A DNA stretch of 43,709 nucleotides from Clostridiales bacterium (GTDB lineage: Bacteria > Bacillota > Clostridia > Christensenellales > Aristaeellaceae), in the NCBI GenBank assembly GCA_012728815.1, contig JAAYEI010000046.1, positions 1-43,709 of the forward strand. The letters run 5' to 3'. This document shows positions 23,517-31,403 of this stretch, piece after piece. A model generated the notes under the pieces. It ran no database searches, was not told the DNA's origin, and saw only the letters and a program-made list of their open reading frames with translations. The position numbers were made by a program, and so were the translations under genes. Positions within the stretch are counted from its first letter, which is position 1. Each line of letters begins with the position of its first letter.

Positions 23517-24119
23517 ATGACCACACGCAACAGTGCCAGCCTGGGCACCCGCAAGATGCTGGAAAGCGCCATCCTGATTGGCATCGCCCTGGTGCTCAAC
23601 GAGTTTGCCAAGTTCAACTCCACCTGGATTTACGGCGGCAGCGTCACCCTGGGCAGCATCATCCCCCTGGTGCTGATCAGCTGGCGCTGGGGCACCCGCC
23701 AGGGGCTGTTCAGCGCCCTGGTGTTCTCCATCCTGCAGATGTTCCTGGGCCTCAAGAACGTCATGTACGGCCAAAATGCCCTGCAGATGATCTTCATCGC
23801 CCTGCTGGACTACATCGTGGCCTTTACCGTGATTGGCCTGGCCGGCATCTTCCGCAAGCGCCTCATCAACAAGCTGCTGGCCCTGGGCCTGGGGGTGGTG
23901 CTGGTGTGCGTGCTGCGCTTCCTGTGCCATTTTATTTCCGGCTGGCTGATTTGGGACGCCCTGTGGCCCAATGACAAGGGCCTGTCCGGCATGGCCTACT
24001 CCCTGCTGTACAACGGCGGCTACATGCTGCCGGAAACCCTCATCGCGCTGGCCATTTCCCTGCTGCTGTATGTGCCGCTCAAGCGGTACTGGCTGGGGGA
24101 AGACCTGGTAAAGGCCTGA
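23517..24119 (+). CDS. thiT: Thiamine ECF transporter S-component
   Basis: A 200-residue integral membrane protein of the ThiT family, with about six helices. The features seen in ThiT proteins are WIYGGSVTLGSIIPLVLIS (about 39-57), RWGTRQGLFSALVFSILQM (about 59-77) and a late YNGGYMLPETL segment that forms part of the thiamine pocket. It works with the shared EcfA-A'-T module encoded elsewhere. Identity is strengthened by the TPP riboswitch directly upstream. AAGGAGG precedes the ATG at 23517. Confidence 0.93.
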   Translation: MTTRNSASLGTRKMLESAILIGIALVLNEFAKFNSTWIYGGSVTLGSIIPLVLISWRWGTRQGLFSALVFSILQMFLGLKNVMYGQNALQMIFIALLDYIVAFTVIGLAGIFRKRLINKLLALGLGVVLVCVLRFLCHFISGWLIWDALWPNDKGLSGMAYSLLYNGGYMLPETLIALAISLLLYVPLKRYWLGEDLVKA

Positions 24120-24137
24120 ACCCCTCATCACCACCAC

Positions 24138-24168
24138 GCGCCCCGGCGGCAGGCAAGCCCCGGGGCGC
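24138..24168 (+). terminator. Hairpin after thiT (likely terminator)
   Basis: GCGCCCCGG at 24138-24146 pairs with CCGGGGCGC ending about 24168. The T stretch after it is weak (CTGCTGTTGTGG), so termination efficiency is uncertain. Confidence 0.45.
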
Positions 24169-24282
24169 CTGCTGTTGTGGCCAATAGGGCGTCAGGAGGC
24201 GCCCGTTGCGGCGCACGGTGCTGACAAGCCCCTTCCATGCCCATCCAGACAACCACCTGAAGATTTTTGCCGGCTGCCGTGC

Positions 24283-24294
24283 TATACTGCGTGC
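24283..24294 (+). promoter_or_regulatory. -10 element immediately before radC (possible leaderless start)
   Basis: TATACT at 24283-24288 places the predicted transcription start at about 24295, which is the A of the radC ATG. No Shine-Dalgarno sequence is visible before this ATG. The -35 side is weak (TGAAGA about 19 bases upstream). Confidence 0.45.
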
Positions 24295-24993
24295 ATGGAC
24301 ACACAGCAAGGGCCCCAGGCCCCGGGCTACCTCGGCCACCGGGACCGCCTGCGGGAGCGCTTCCTCAAAGCAGGGCTGGAGGGCTTCGCGCCGCATGAGG
24401 CGCTGGAGCTGCTGCTCACCTATGCCATCCCCAGGCGGGATGTCAAGCCGCTGGCGCGCGCGCTGATCCACCACTTTGGCAGCTTCAACCGGGTGCTGGA
24501 AGCCTCCCACCAGGATTTGCAGGCGGTGCGGGGCATCGGCCCGCACGCCGCCAGCCTGCTCTGCCTGCTGCTGCCGCTGCTGCGCCTGTACCGCCAGGGG
24601 CAAAGTGAGGAGGGCATCAGCCTGTCAGACCCGCAGCGCCTGCTCGCCCATTGCCAGGGGCTGCTGATGGGGGAGCGGGTGGAGCGCTTCTACGTGCTGG
24701 CGCTGGACGCCCGCGGCCGGCTGATCACCAGCACCCGGGTGTCCTCAGGCGATGATGGGGAGACGGCGGTCTACCCCCGCCTGGTCGCGGCCGAGCTGCT
24801 GCGCGTGGGGGCGGCCGCCTGCGTGCTGGCGCACAACCACCCCTCCGGCCTGGCCCAGCCCTCAAAGGCGGACATCCAGCTCACCCGCGCCCTGCGGGAC
24901 ATCCTGGCGCCGCTGTCCATCCAGCTGCGCGACCATGTGCTCATCGCCGGGGACAGCGCCTTCAGCTTCTTACAACAAGGCCTCATCACATGA
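24295..24993 (+). CDS. radC: RadC family protein (JAB/MPN metalloprotease-like domain)
   Basis: A 232-residue RadC. The first part has LGHRDRLRERFLKAG-like residues and ALELLLTYAIPRRDVKPLA, then a helix-hairpin-helix (LQAVRGIGPHAASLL, about 71-85). The JAB domain has the zinc/metal pattern HNHPSGLAQPSKAD from H180. RadC was once linked to DNA repair, but its biochemical role is unclear. The start at 24295 is the first ATG giving the normal N-terminus. There is no ribosome site in front, and the -10 sits seven bases upstream, so a leaderless transcript is inferred. Confidence 0.9.
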   Translation: MDTQQGPQAPGYLGHRDRLRERFLKAGLEGFAPHEALELLLTYAIPRRDVKPLARALIHHFGSFNRVLEASHQDLQAVRGIGPHAASLLCLLLPLLRLYRQGQSEEGISLSDPQRLLAHCQGLLMGERVERFYVLALDARGRLITSTRVSSGDDGETAVYPRLVAAELLRVGAAACVLAHNHPSGLAQPSKADIQLTRALRDILAPLSIQLRDHVLIAGDSAFSFLQQGLIT

Positions 24994-25014
24994 GGTCGGA
25001 CAAGGGGAATCATC

Positions 25015-25653
25015 ATGGCAAGAAACCGCCGGCCCGGTTGCCTGGGCATGCTGTTTAAACTCATTTTCTGGCTGATCGCGCTGGGGGCGCTGGCTTATGT
25101 CGGCCTGTTTGGCTATCTGCTCCTCAAGGAGCACACCTTGCCGCGCCCGGGCAGCTATGACGCCATCGTGGTGCTGGGCGCCCAGGTGGAAAAAGACGGC
25201 CAGCCCAGCGTGCAGCTGGCCTGGCGGCTGGAAAAGGCGCTGGAGATCTACAAGCAGGAGCCGGTGCTCCTCGTGGTCACCGGGGCGCGGGGCGTGGACG
25301 AGCCGGCCACGGAGGCCTCGGTGATGCGCAACTGGCTGGTGGACAGGGGCGTGCGGGAGGACCAGGTGCTGATGGATGAAACCTCCTTCAACACCCGGGA
25401 AAACATCAAAAACGCGGTGAAGCTGCTGCCGGCAGGCACCCTGGATTTGATGATTGTCACCAGCGATTATCATTTGCCCCGGGCGCTGCAGGTGGCGCGG
25501 GACCTGGGGCTTAACCCCTCCGGCGCCGCCAGCCCCATCAAGCCGGAGTACTGGCTCAAGAACCACGCCCGGGAAACCCTGGCCTGGGGCAAGTACCTGG
25601 TGGTCAGGCACCTGCCCTTCATGGAGGGCATCCTGGACAACCTGGGGCTTTAG
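25015..25653 (+). CDS. YdcF-like membrane protein (DUF218, SanA/ElyC type)
   Basis: A 212-residue protein with one N-terminal membrane helix (about 12-36) and a DUF218 domain. That domain starts YDAIVVLGAQV (about 48-58), followed by VTGARG (about 88-93), the EASVMRNWLVDRGV region, and VTSDYHLPRAL (about 148-158). YdcF/SanA/ElyC proteins affect envelope integrity in other bacteria, possibly by handling lipid-linked or phosphorylated intermediates; substrate unknown. The stop codon overlaps the stop of the convergent asparaginase gene by four bases, with no terminator between them. Confidence 0.85.
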   Translation: MARNRRPGCLGMLFKLIFWLIALGALAYVGLFGYLLLKEHTLPRPGSYDAIVVLGAQVEKDGQPSVQLAWRLEKALEIYKQEPVLLVVTGARGVDEPATEASVMRNWLVDRGVREDQVLMDETSFNTRENIKNAVKLLPAGTLDLMIVTSDYHLPRALQVARDLGLNPSGAASPIKPEYWLKNHARETLAWGKYLVVRHLPFMEGILDNLGL

Positions 25654-26642
25654 GTCACCGTGCCCATCTCGTGCGTCAGGCAGCGGGTGAGCAGGTGCCG
25701 CCTGTTCTCCAGGTCGCCCAGCGCCCACATCAGCTTGGTCACCGCGGCCTCGGTGGTCATGTCATGCGCGCCGTAGATGCCCCCGCCCTGGAACCCCTTG
25801 CCGACTTCATAAATGGTGAAGTCGGCTTTTTCGTACAGGCACTGGGTGGTCACCAGGGTGATCACCCCCGCCTGGCTGATGGCCTGCAGCTTGTCAATCA
25901 GGTTGCGGCGGATGTAGTGCAATCCGCCCAGGCCAAAGGCCTCCAGCACCAGGCCGCGGTAGCCCGCGCGCAAGATGTGGTCAAAGATTTCCGGGTCCGT
26001 GCCCGGCATCATCTTCAGCAGGAAGACCCGCGAATCAATGGCCAGGGGCTCCGCCACCGCAAGGGGCTTGCAGCTGCCGTCCTCGGGCTGCAGGTGCAGC
26101 CCGTCCGCGTCAAAAAACCCCACCGGCGGCAGGTTGATGGAGTCAAAGGCGTCAAAGCCCAGCGTGCGCATCTTGACTGCGCGGGTGCCATAGATCACCT
26201 TGTGCTGAAAGGCGATGTACACGCCCGCCCGCCCGGACAGCGCCACGGCCATGGCCTCACGCAGGTTGCCCGGCGCGTCGGAGTGCGGGTGGGTGAGGGG
26301 CAGCTGGGAGCCGGTGAACACAATGGGAATCTGGATCCCCAGCAGCATGAAGCTGAGGGCGGAGGCCGTGTAGGCCATGGTGTCCGTGCCATGGGTTATG
26401 ATGATGCCGTCCGCCTCAGCCGCCGCCTCCCGGACTGCCTGGGCCAGCTGCTGCCATTCCTCCGGCTGGATGTTGCTGGAGTCCAGCATGAACACATCCC
26501 GGGCGTTGATGTGGGCCAGCTGGCGCAGGCTGGGCATAAAGTCCAGGATGCCGTCAGCGGTGGTCAGCGGCATCAGGCCTTGTTCAGTGGGCTGGCTGGC
26601 GATGGTGCCGCCGGTGGCCAGCAGGATGACGCGTGGCAGCAT
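25650..26642 (-). CDS. ansA: L-asparaginase type I (cytoplasmic form)
   Basis: A 330-residue enzyme converting asparagine to aspartate and ammonia. The first catalytic Thr is T13 in TGGTIAS; the second site is THGTDT at 83-88 with the conserved Asp. No signal peptide, so cytosolic, like AnsA-type enzymes with dimer contacts. ATG at 26642 is chosen rather than the ATG at 26678, because AAAGGACGG lies eight bases before it and the family begins near here. Convergent with the YdcF-like gene. A glutaminase side activity is possible but not decidable. Confidence 0.92.
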   Translation of the reverse strand: MLPRVILLATGGTIASQPTEQGLMPLTTADGILDFMPSLRQLAHINARDVFMLDSSNIQPEEWQQLAQAVREAAAEADGIIITHGTDTMAYTASALSFMLLGIQIPIVFTGSQLPLTHPHSDAPGNLREAMAVALSGRAGVYIAFQHKVIYGTRAVKMRTLGFDAFDSINLPPVGFFDADGLHLQPEDGSCKPLAVAEPLAIDSRVFLLKMMPGTDPEIFDHILRAGYRGLVLEAFGLGGLHYIRRNLIDKLQAISQAGVITLVTTQCLYEKADFTIYEVGKGFQGGGIYGAHDMTTEAAVTKLMWALGDLENRRHLLTRCLTHEMGTVT

Positions 26643-26724
26643 GTGTTGATCCGTCCTTTGCTTGATGGTTGGGTTCATTCGCTGTCAGGAAGGCCCTGGC
26701 GCGCTGACAATATCGCTTTGCGAC

Positions 26725-26752
26725 AGTATACCATCCGGCGCGTGAATGGCAA
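26725..26752 (-). promoter_or_regulatory. Likely promoter for the asparaginase gene
   Basis: On the minus strand TTGCCA (26752-26747) and TATACT (26730-26725) are 16 bases apart, about 80 bases before the ATG. Confidence 0.5.
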
Positions 26753-26848
26753 AGCGGCCACAGGCTTGATGGGGCGCCTGCCGGGGTATACATCTATTGT
26801 GTATCCGCGGGCCTGCCCGCAACGGACTGATGAAACGGAGGAAGAACA

Positions 26849-27307
26849 ATGGAACTGAAAAAAGGCGTCAAGATGCCGGACTTTACCCTGGCGGACAACC
26901 AGGGCGGCCAGGTCAGGCTGTCCGACCTGCGCGGCAAGAAGGTGCTGCTGTCCTGGCACCCCCTGGCCTGGACCAGCGTCTGCACCGACCAGATGCGCGC
27001 GCTGGAAGCCAACCACAAGCGTTTTGAGGAGCTCAACACCGTCCCTCTGGGGCTCAGCGTGGACGCGGCCGCGGGCAAGAAGGTGTGGGCCGATGTGCTC
27101 AGCATCAGCAAGACCAAGCTGCTGTCGGATTTCTATCCCCACGGCGCGCTGGCCAAGGAGCTGGGCATTTTCCTGGAGGAGCTGGGCGCCTCTGGCCGTG
27201 CCAACATCCTGGTGGACGAGCAGGGCGTGATCCAGTGGGTCAAGGTGTACGACGTGCCCCAGCTGCCCGACATTGAAGAGGTTTTTGAGGCCATTCAGAA
27301 GGCCTGA
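26849..27307 (+). CDS. Peroxiredoxin of 1-Cys type (AhpE/Bcp-like)
   Basis: A 152-residue thioredoxin-fold peroxidase. The peroxidatic Cys is C45 in PLAWTSVCTDQ, which fits the P-x3-T-x2-C motif. There is no other Cys in the protein, so the resolving thiol must come from another molecule. It would reduce H2O2 or organic hydroperoxides. ATG at 26849 is preceded by CGGAGGAAG. It is divergent from the asparaginase gene. The gap contains a near-palindromic GTATACA...TGTGTATCC stretch (26786-26806), which could be a weak operator. Confidence 0.87.
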   Translation: MELKKGVKMPDFTLADNQGGQVRLSDLRGKKVLLSWHPLAWTSVCTDQMRALEANHKRFEELNTVPLGLSVDAAAGKKVWADVLSISKTKLLSDFYPHGALAKELGIFLEELGASGRANILVDEQGVIQWVKVYDVPQLPDIEEVFEAIQKA

Positions 27308-27320
27308 TCAGCGCACTTCA

Positions 27321-27351
27321 GGGGTCGCCACACCGGTGGCGGCCTCTTTTT
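27321..27351 (+). terminator. Terminator after the peroxiredoxin gene
   Basis: GGTCGCCAC at 27323-27331 pairs with GTGGCGGCC at 27336-27344 (one G-U), then TCTTTTT. Confidence 0.85.
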
Positions 27352-27374
27352 GCGCGCGGAAACCTCAAAAAGAC

Positions 27375-27404
27375 TTGACCGGGCCAGGCGCGGGCCGATA
27401 GGAT
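27375..27404 (+). promoter_or_regulatory. Promoter for the EamA transporter gene
   Basis: TTGACC at 27375-27380 and TAGGAT at 27399-27404, 18 bases apart. GGGAGGAG follows as ribosome site. Confidence 0.6.
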
Positions 27405-27431
27405 ACAGCCATCAACCCGGGAGGAGCGCGC

Positions 27432-28340
27432 ATGACCAACCCCAGCCCCCAGCCCGCCGCCGCCAGCAGCCGCCTGATGCTGCTGGTGGCCGTGCTGGCC
27501 TTTGGCACGGTGGGCCTGCTGGTGCGCGGCATCGCCCTGCCCTCACACGAGGTCGCGCTTTACCGCGCGGCCATCGCGCTGGTGGTGCTCAGCCTCATCA
27601 TGGCGCGCACCGGCCGCTTTGCCCTGCTGCGCGTCCACCGCGCCCAGCTGGGCAGGTACGCCCTCTCCGGCGCCGTGATGGCGTGTAACTGGATCCTGCT
27701 GTTTGAGGCCTACCGCCACACCAGCATCGCCCTGGCCACCCTGGCCTATTACGCGGCCCCCACCCTGATGGTGCTGGCCGGGGTGCTCCTGCTGCGCGAG
27801 CGGCTCAGCGCCTGGCAGCTGCTGTGCTTTGCCGCCTCCACCCTGGGCCTGGTGCTGATGCTGGGTGCCAGTGGCGGTCAGCCGGGGGATGTGAAGGGCG
27901 CCTTGCTGGGCCTGGCCTCCGCTGTGCTCTACGCCACCGTCATCACCCTCAACCGCGCGTCCGGCGCGGTGGACGGCATCCTGCGCACCTTTGTGCAGTT
28001 TCTGGCCGCGGTGCTGGTGTTGCTGCCCTTCACCTGGCTGCGGGGTGGCTTCCACCTGGGGGCGCTCAGCCCGCGCGGCTGGGTGTGGCTTGTCACCCTG
28101 GGCCTGGTGCACACGGGCATCTGCTACAGCATGTACTTCACCGCCATCCCCCGCCTGCCTGGCCTGCAGGTGGCCATCATGAGCTACCTGGACCCGCTGG
28201 TGGCGGTGCTGCTGTCGGTGCTGCTGCTGGGGGAGGCCATCAGCCCGCTCCAGTTGGTGGGCGGGGTCATCCTGCTGCTGGGCGCGCTGCTGATGGACTG
28301 GCCGCGGCTTGTCAAACGGCCTGTCAGGCCGGGGGCTTAG
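27432..28340 (+). CDS. DMT-family exporter with two EamA domains
   Basis: A 302-residue protein of ten predicted membrane helices, arranged as two EamA repeats of five (about 10-140 and 153-295). Each repeat shows the LALPSHEVALYRAAIALVVL-like first helix pair and a late PLVAVLLSVLLLGE-type motif that closes the fold. EamA proteins export amino acids, purines or drugs, and the substrate cannot be read here. ATG at 27432 has GGGAGGAG upstream. A hairpin overlaps its stop. Confidence 0.87.
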   Translation: MTNPSPQPAAASSRLMLLVAVLAFGTVGLLVRGIALPSHEVALYRAAIALVVLSLIMARTGRFALLRVHRAQLGRYALSGAVMACNWILLFEAYRHTSIALATLAYYAAPTLMVLAGVLLLRERLSAWQLLCFAASTLGLVLMLGASGGQPGDVKGALLGLASAVLYATVITLNRASGAVDGILRTFVQFLAAVLVLLPFTWLRGGFHLGALSPRGWVWLVTLGLVHTGICYSMYFTAIPRLPGLQVAIMSYLDPLVAVLLSVLLLGEAISPLQLVGGVILLLGALLMDWPRLVKRPVRPGA

Positions 28341-28352
28341 CCCGGGCCTGAC
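28323..28352. other. Hairpin spanning the EamA stop codon
   Basis: GTCAGGCC at 28323-28330 pairs with GGCCTGAC at 28345-28352, with an inner GGGC...GCCC. The TAG stop lies in the loop side. No T run follows, so it may slow or end transcription weakly. Confidence 0.45.
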
Positions 28353-28438
28353 TGCCTATGCACACCGCCAACGGCTATGCAGTGCGTGTTTTGTGTATAA
28401 TAGCGGCAACCAACAAGCACAGACGATAGGAGGCGCAT

Positions 28439-29173
28439 ATGGCATTCTCCGTCAACCACCCGCTGCTGTACCTGCTCACAGGCCTGGTGGTGCTGTTCAT
28501 CATCCTGCAGTCCACCTATTTTCTTATCAAGGCCATCCGCCGCGCCAGGGAGCTGGGCATGGGCGCCGCGCTCATCCGCAAGACCGTGCTGTCCAGCGCC
28601 CTGTTCTCCATCGCCCCGGCCATCAGCATCCTGGTGGGGGTCATCACCCTGAGCAAGTTCATCGGCCTGCCCTATCCCTGGCTGCGCCTGAGCGTGCTGG
28701 GCGCGGTGACCTACGAGCTGCCCGCCGCTACCCTGGCAGCCAGCGCCATGAACGCCCCGGTCACCCAAACCATCACCCACGCGCCCACCTTCGCGGCCAT
28801 CGCCTGGGTGATGGCGCTGGGCATCCTATCGGGCCTGGTGCTGGTGCTGCTGGGGCTGCGCAAGATTCAGTCCGGCATGGTGTCCCTGGCCGGCCGCGAT
28901 AAGCGCTGGGGGCAGATTTTGTCCGACGCCCTGTTCCTGGGCATGATCAGCGCCTTTGTGGGCCTGCTGTTTTCCCGGGTGCGGGAGGGGCTGCCCGGCT
29001 TTGTGCCCCTGGTGGTGGCGCTGGCCTCAGCCCTGCTGATGGCTGTCTGCGGCCTGCTGATCCGCCGGTTCAAATGGACCTGGCTGGAGCAGTACGCCCT
29101 GCCCCTGTCCATGCTGGGCGCGATGGCGCTCAGCCTGCCCATCGCCGCCTTGATGGCGCCTGGAGGGGTCTAA
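28439..29173 (+). CDS. DUF5058 family membrane protein
   Basis: A 244-residue integral membrane protein with about six helices. I read it as the DUF5058 family, from the opening VNHPLLYLLTGLVVLFIILQ and a conserved YELPAATLAASAMNAP stretch in the middle. No function is established for the family. It is translated with a second membrane protein (one-base gap) and an M20 peptidase (overlap), so the three probably make a transport-and-hydrolysis unit, which is inference. TATAAT at 28396-28401 and AGGAGGC before the ATG support its own transcription start. Confidence 0.7.
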   Translation: MAFSVNHPLLYLLTGLVVLFIILQSTYFLIKAIRRARELGMGAALIRKTVLSSALFSIAPAISILVGVITLSKFIGLPYPWLRLSVLGAVTYELPAATLAASAMNAPVTQTITHAPTFAAIAWVMALGILSGLVLVLLGLRKIQSGMVSLAGRDKRWGQILSDALFLGMISAFVGLLFSRVREGLPGFVPLVVALASALLMAVCGLLIRRFKWTWLEQYALPLSMLGAMALSLPIAALMAPGGV

Positions 29174-29174
29174 G

Positions 29175-29873
29175 ATGAGCAAGCGTGAACCAGTCATGAA
29201 CCTCAGCCCCTATGAGCGCGCGGTGCACCGGGCCGGACGGCTCTGGGGCAGCATGGCATTGCTGCTGATGCTGCTGGTGCCCCTTGTCATCAGCGTTTAT
29301 TTCAACGCCTGGCCGCCCCTGGGCGCGCTGTTGCGCGCGTTGCTGGGCGTGTTGCCGCTGTACTGGACGGTGGGCATCATCGAGGTGTTCACCTTTGTGC
29401 CCATGCTGGGCACCGGCGGCTCCTACCTGGGCTTTGTGACCGGCAACCTCACCAACCTCAAGGTGCCCGCCGCCCTCAACGCCATGCAGGCGGCCAAAGT
29501 GCGCGCGGGCAGCGAGGAGGGGGATGTCATCTCCACCATCGCCATCGCGTCCAGCTCCATCGTCACCGTCATCATCATCGCCCTGGGGGTGCTGCTGCTG
29601 GGCTTTTTGCGGCCGGTACTGGAATCGCCCCGGCTTGCACCCGCCTTTGACAACATCCTGCCCGCGCTCTTTGGCGCGCTGGGGGTGGTCTTCATCAGCA
29701 AGAACCCCAAAATTGCCGTCGCGCCGCTGCTGTTCATGGTGGCGCTGTTCATGCTGCTGCCCGGGCTGTCCGGCAGCGTCAGCGTGCTGGTTCCCGTGGG
29801 CGCGCTGATCGCCATCCTGGTGGCGCGCGTCCTGTACAAGCGCGGGCACCTGGACAAACAGGGGCCGGGCTGA
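29175..29873 (+). CDS. Partner integral membrane protein of the DUF5058 operon
   Basis: A 232-residue protein with about six helices after a 20-residue cytoplasmic start. I do not recognise the family. Notable is a polar loop between helices, MLGTGGSYLGFVTGNLTNLK (about 77-96), and AALNAMQAAKVRAGSEEGDV, which looks like a conserved re-entrant or substrate-binding segment. It lies one base after the DUF5058 stop and ends in TGATG with the M20 gene. The pairing suggests a two-subunit transporter. Confidence 0.6.
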   Translation: MSKREPVMNLSPYERAVHRAGRLWGSMALLLMLLVPLVISVYFNAWPPLGALLRALLGVLPLYWTVGIIEVFTFVPMLGTGGSYLGFVTGNLTNLKVPAALNAMQAAKVRAGSEEGDVISTIAIASSSIVTVIIIALGVLLLGFLRPVLESPRLAPAFDNILPALFGALGVVFISKNPKIAVAPLLFMVALFMLLPGLSGSVSVLVPVGALIAILVARVLYKRGHLDKQGPG

Positions 29874-31309
29874 TGCCGCTGCTGTACGCCCTGTTGGCCC
29901 TGCTGGCCGCCTTCCTGGCGCTGATCACCCCGCGGGCCCTGCGCTTTGTGCCGCCGCCCCGGGAAAGCGCCAAGGCGGAGGACATCCCGGCGGACGCAGA
30001 GCGCCTGGCCCGCCACCTGCAGGCCATGCTGCGGCTGAAGACGGTCAGCTACCCCGAGGAGGGCCGCGCGGAGGCCGCGCAGTTCGCCGCCTTCCGGGAC
30101 CTGCTCAAAACCCTGTACCCCTTGGTGCATGCGCGCTGCCAGGCAGAGCTGCACGGTCAGAATGGCCTGCTCTACCACCTCCGGGGCCAGGTCGACGGGC
30201 CGCCCAGCGTGCTCATGGCCCATTATGACGTGGTGCCGGCAGATGAAGGCGACTGGGCACACCCGCCCTTTGCCGGCATGCTGGTGGATGGCGAGGTCTG
30301 GGGCCGGGGCGCGCTGGACACCAAATGCACCGTGCTCTGCCTGCTGGAGGCGCTGGAAGCGCAGCTGGCGGCGGGCTTTGTGCCCCGGAACGACCTCTAC
30401 CTGTCCCTGGGCGGGGATGAGGAGACCCTGGGCCAGGACGCTGCCGCCATTGTGGACGCGCTGGAGGCCCGCGGCGTCCGGCCCGCCTTTGTGCTGGATG
30501 AGGGCGGCGCGGTGGTCAGCCGGGTCTTCCCCGGGGTGACGCGGGCGGCGGCGCTGGTGGGCATCGCGGAGAAGGGCAGCGCCCTGGTGGACCTGGTGGC
30601 CCAGGGCCGCCCAGGCCACGCCAGCGCGCCGCCCTTCAGGCAGGCAGCCCTCACCCTGGCCCAAGCCATCAGCCGGGTGGCGCGCAGGCCCCTGCACTTC
30701 ACCCTCACTGCTCCGGCAAAGGCGCTGTTTGACACCCTGGGGCGGCATTCCACCTTTGCCTACAAGCTCATCTTTGCCAACCTCTGGTGTTTCGCGCCCC
30801 TGCTGGACCTCATCTGCCGCAGGACCGGGGGCGAGCTGGACGCGCTGGTGCGCACCACGGTGGCCTTCACGCGCCTGCACGCCTCCCCCGCCTACAACGT
30901 GCTGCCCCAGCAGGCAAAGGCCGGGCTCAACCTGCGCCTCATCAGCGGGGACACCGCGCAGGATGCCGTGGCGCGCCTGCAGAGCGTCCTCAAAGGGCTG
31001 GATGTGCAGGTGGAGCTGGTCCGCGCCAGCCAGCCCTCGCCCATCTCCCCGGCATCCGGCCCCGCCTGGCAGCGCCTGGCCCGGGCCATTCACGCCACCT
31101 ACCCCCAGGCCATCCTCTCACCCTATCTGATGGTGGCCGCCAGCGACAGCCGGCATTTTTGCCGCATCAGCGACCATGTCTACCGCTTCTCCGGCTTCCC
31201 GCTCACCCGCCAGCAGCTCAGCCTCATCCACAGCCAGAACGAGCGCATCCCCGTCAGCCTGCTGCCGGACGGCTTCCGCTTCTTCACCCGAGTGATCGGG
31301 CAATGCTGA
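29873..31309 (+). CDS. M20-family metallopeptidase with N-terminal membrane helix
   Basis: A 478-residue M20 zinc peptidase. An N-terminal hydrophobic segment (about 3-20) may anchor it or serve as signal. Metal ligands are visible: H117 and D119 in LMAHYDVVPADE, D149 in GRGALDTKC, the E183/E184 pair in GGDEET (E183 is the likely general base), and a late H in ASDSRHF. The dimerisation domain lies about 230-350. The length and start resemble the PM20D1 / carboxypeptidase S group. Substrates would be N-acyl or dipeptide-like compounds, possibly brought in by the two upstream membrane proteins. Confidence 0.88.
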   Translation: MPLLYALLALLAAFLALITPRALRFVPPPRESAKAEDIPADAERLARHLQAMLRLKTVSYPEEGRAEAAQFAAFRDLLKTLYPLVHARCQAELHGQNGLLYHLRGQVDGPPSVLMAHYDVVPADEGDWAHPPFAGMLVDGEVWGRGALDTKCTVLCLLEALEAQLAAGFVPRNDLYLSLGGDEETLGQDAAAIVDALEARGVRPAFVLDEGGAVVSRVFPGVTRAAALVGIAEKGSALVDLVAQGRPGHASAPPFRQAALTLAQAISRVARRPLHFTLTAPAKALFDTLGRHSTFAYKLIFANLWCFAPLLDLICRRTGGELDALVRTTVAFTRLHASPAYNVLPQQAKAGLNLRLISGDTAQDAVARLQSVLKGLDVQVELVRASQPSPISPASGPAWQRLARAIHATYPQAILSPYLMVAASDSRHFCRISDHVYRFSGFPLTRQQLSLIHSQNERIPVSLLPDGFRFFTRVIGQC

Positions 31310-31335
31310 GTGCTGCGACTCGGACACACAAACAC

Positions 31336-31376
31336 ACCGCCCGCGCGAAACCTCGCGCGGGCGGTATTCTCCTTGT
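31336..31376. terminator. Terminator after the M20 gene
   Basis: ACCGCCCGCGCGA (31336-31348) pairs with TCGCGCGGGCGGT (31353-31365) around AACC, followed by ATTCTCCTTGTTTT. It lies between convergent genes. Confidence 0.8.
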
Positions 31377-31403
31377 TTTATCCCTGGTTGCGGTTAGTCC
31401 GTC

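Noticed and set aside
26786-26806. PerR/OxyR-type operator before the peroxiredoxin
   Set aside because: Near-palindrome GTATACA...TGTGTATCC does not match known PerR or OxyR consensus and has mismatches; noted only in the gene entry.
29423-31093. 556-codon minus-strand open frame
   Set aside because: Overlaps the M20 peptidase and its partner; no domain, and an antisense shadow.
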